A DNA stretch of 13,106 nucleotides from a bacterium (lineage in GTDB: Bacteria; UBA9089; UBA9088; JAGUXG01), in NCBI GenBank assembly GCA_030018505.1, contig JASEHO010000035.1, positions 1 through 13,106 on the forward strand, in the 5' to 3' direction. Made by a program: the position numbers and the translations under genes. The stretch's first letter is position 1. Every line of letters begins with the position of its first letter. Below, one piece after another: positions 12,839 through 13,106 of the stretch. The notes beneath the pieces are model-generated. The model worked only from the letters and a program-made list of their open reading frames with translations. It ran no database searches and was not told the DNA's origin.

Positions 12839-13106
12839 ATGGCTGTTTCATTAGCAAAGGAAGAAGCAAGACACATTTTGAGTGTTTTGCCTTTTCTTTT
12901 AAGGAAGGATGATAACTTCAGGCGAGAGGTCTCTGTGGTTTTGAGTGAGTCTCTTGCCACTAAGGATGAATTGAATAGGGTGATAGCAGAAATACAGAAG
13001 AGCAGAGAAGAAGCCAATCGCAGATTCGAAGCAATGGACAAGCGATTTGAAGCAATGGACAAGCGATTTGAGGAACTGACAAAGGAGATGAACAACAGAT
13101 TCGAAG
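12839..13106 (+). CDS. coiled-coil protein, N-terminal part, cut by the window end (DUF3782/PD-(D/E)XK-like)
   Basis: An open frame of 89 codons that continues past the window. The start is supported by AGGAGA five to ten bases ahead and a promoter upstream. It begins MAVSLAKEEARHILSVLP, then RKDDNFRREVSVVLSES and LATKDELNRVIAEIQ, then a long charged coiled coil with repeated RFEAMDK heptads and RFEELTKEMNNRFE. This layout (short helical start with DDxFR, ATKDE, RFE heptads) resembles proteins that end in a PD-(D/E)XK nuclease domain, sometimes labelled DUF3782. The nuclease part would lie outside the window, so that is an inference. Three 21-bp DNA repeats at 13022-13084 encode the heptads. 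Function unknown. Confidence 0.75.
   Translation, partial: MAVSLAKEEARHILSVLPFLLRKDDNFRREVSVVLSESLATKDELNRVIAEIQKSREEANRRFEAMDKRFEAMDKRFEELTKEMNNRFE
13022..13084 (+). repeat. three tandem 21-bp repeats encoding coiled-coil heptads
   Basis: Units at 13022-13042, 13043-13063 and 13064-13084 each encode seven residues. The first two both encode RFEAMDK and differ at only two bases (AGATTC against CGATTT); the third encodes RFEELTK and is more diverged. A fourth unit seems to start at 13094 (AGATTCGAAG) beyond a spacer heptad. Near identity at DNA level points to recent duplication. Confidence 0.8.

Noticed and set aside
1..13106. CRISPR array, tRNA or rRNA genes, toxin-antitoxin or phage defence module
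   Set aside because: No regularly spaced 24-40 bp repeats with unique spacers, no tRNA or rRNA-like sequence and no known defence gene were seen; the repeats present are heptamers and MITE ends.

Overview
The window looks like chromosome of an AT-rich, Gram-negative-type (diderm) bacterium. The evidence is an outer-membrane secretin, an inner-membrane pilus alignment complex, a diaminopimelate epimerase and a lipoprotein-type pilus protein. The gene mix (ThiD2-ThiE fusion, CobA-HemD fusion, UbiX, DUF2723 membrane glycosyltransferase-like protein, RNase J-like hydrolase) and the intergenic repeat style would suit an uncultured candidate phylum. This placement is an impression, not a determination.

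Layout. Positions 69-5764 are all on the minus strand. Read in the direction of transcription they run RNase J-like beta-CASP hydrolase, UbiX flavin prenyltransferase and a zinc-ribbon membrane protein. These are followed, from its own promoter, by the type IV pilus cluster pilN-pilO-pilP-pilQ. pilM is not present next to pilN. From 5999 onward everything reads on the plus strand: ThiD2-ThiE (thiamin), dapF (lysine and peptidoglycan), an exported SH3-cyclophilin prolyl isomerase, cobA-hemD (siroheme/corrinoid branch), a frameshifted DUF2723 protein, the decayed start of a beta-helix protein, and the beginning of a coiled-coil protein cut by the window edge.

The most interesting content is between the genes. 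Three copies of a short non-autonomous mobile element (MITE) can be seen: <1-72, 7022-7199 and 8118-8242. The ends read GTAAC...GTTAC with about 24-26 bp imperfect inverted repeats. The two complete copies are flanked by perfect 8-bp target duplications (AGAATGTC and AATATGAA). GTAA ends plus 8-bp duplications match what is known of IS66-family elements, so an IS66-type transposase elsewhere may move them. Two of the three copies sit exactly at gene 3' ends and supply the stop codons of pilQ and dapF. The interior of the longer copies is built of tandem 7-bp units.

Other points: a textbook-consensus promoter (TTGACA-17-TATAAT) lies across the cobA-hemD stop codon, placing the predicted transcript start almost on the GTG of the DUF2723 gene. 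That gene is then broken by one missing C in a C-run, and the beta-helix remnant is broken by one missing T in a T-run plus further indels.
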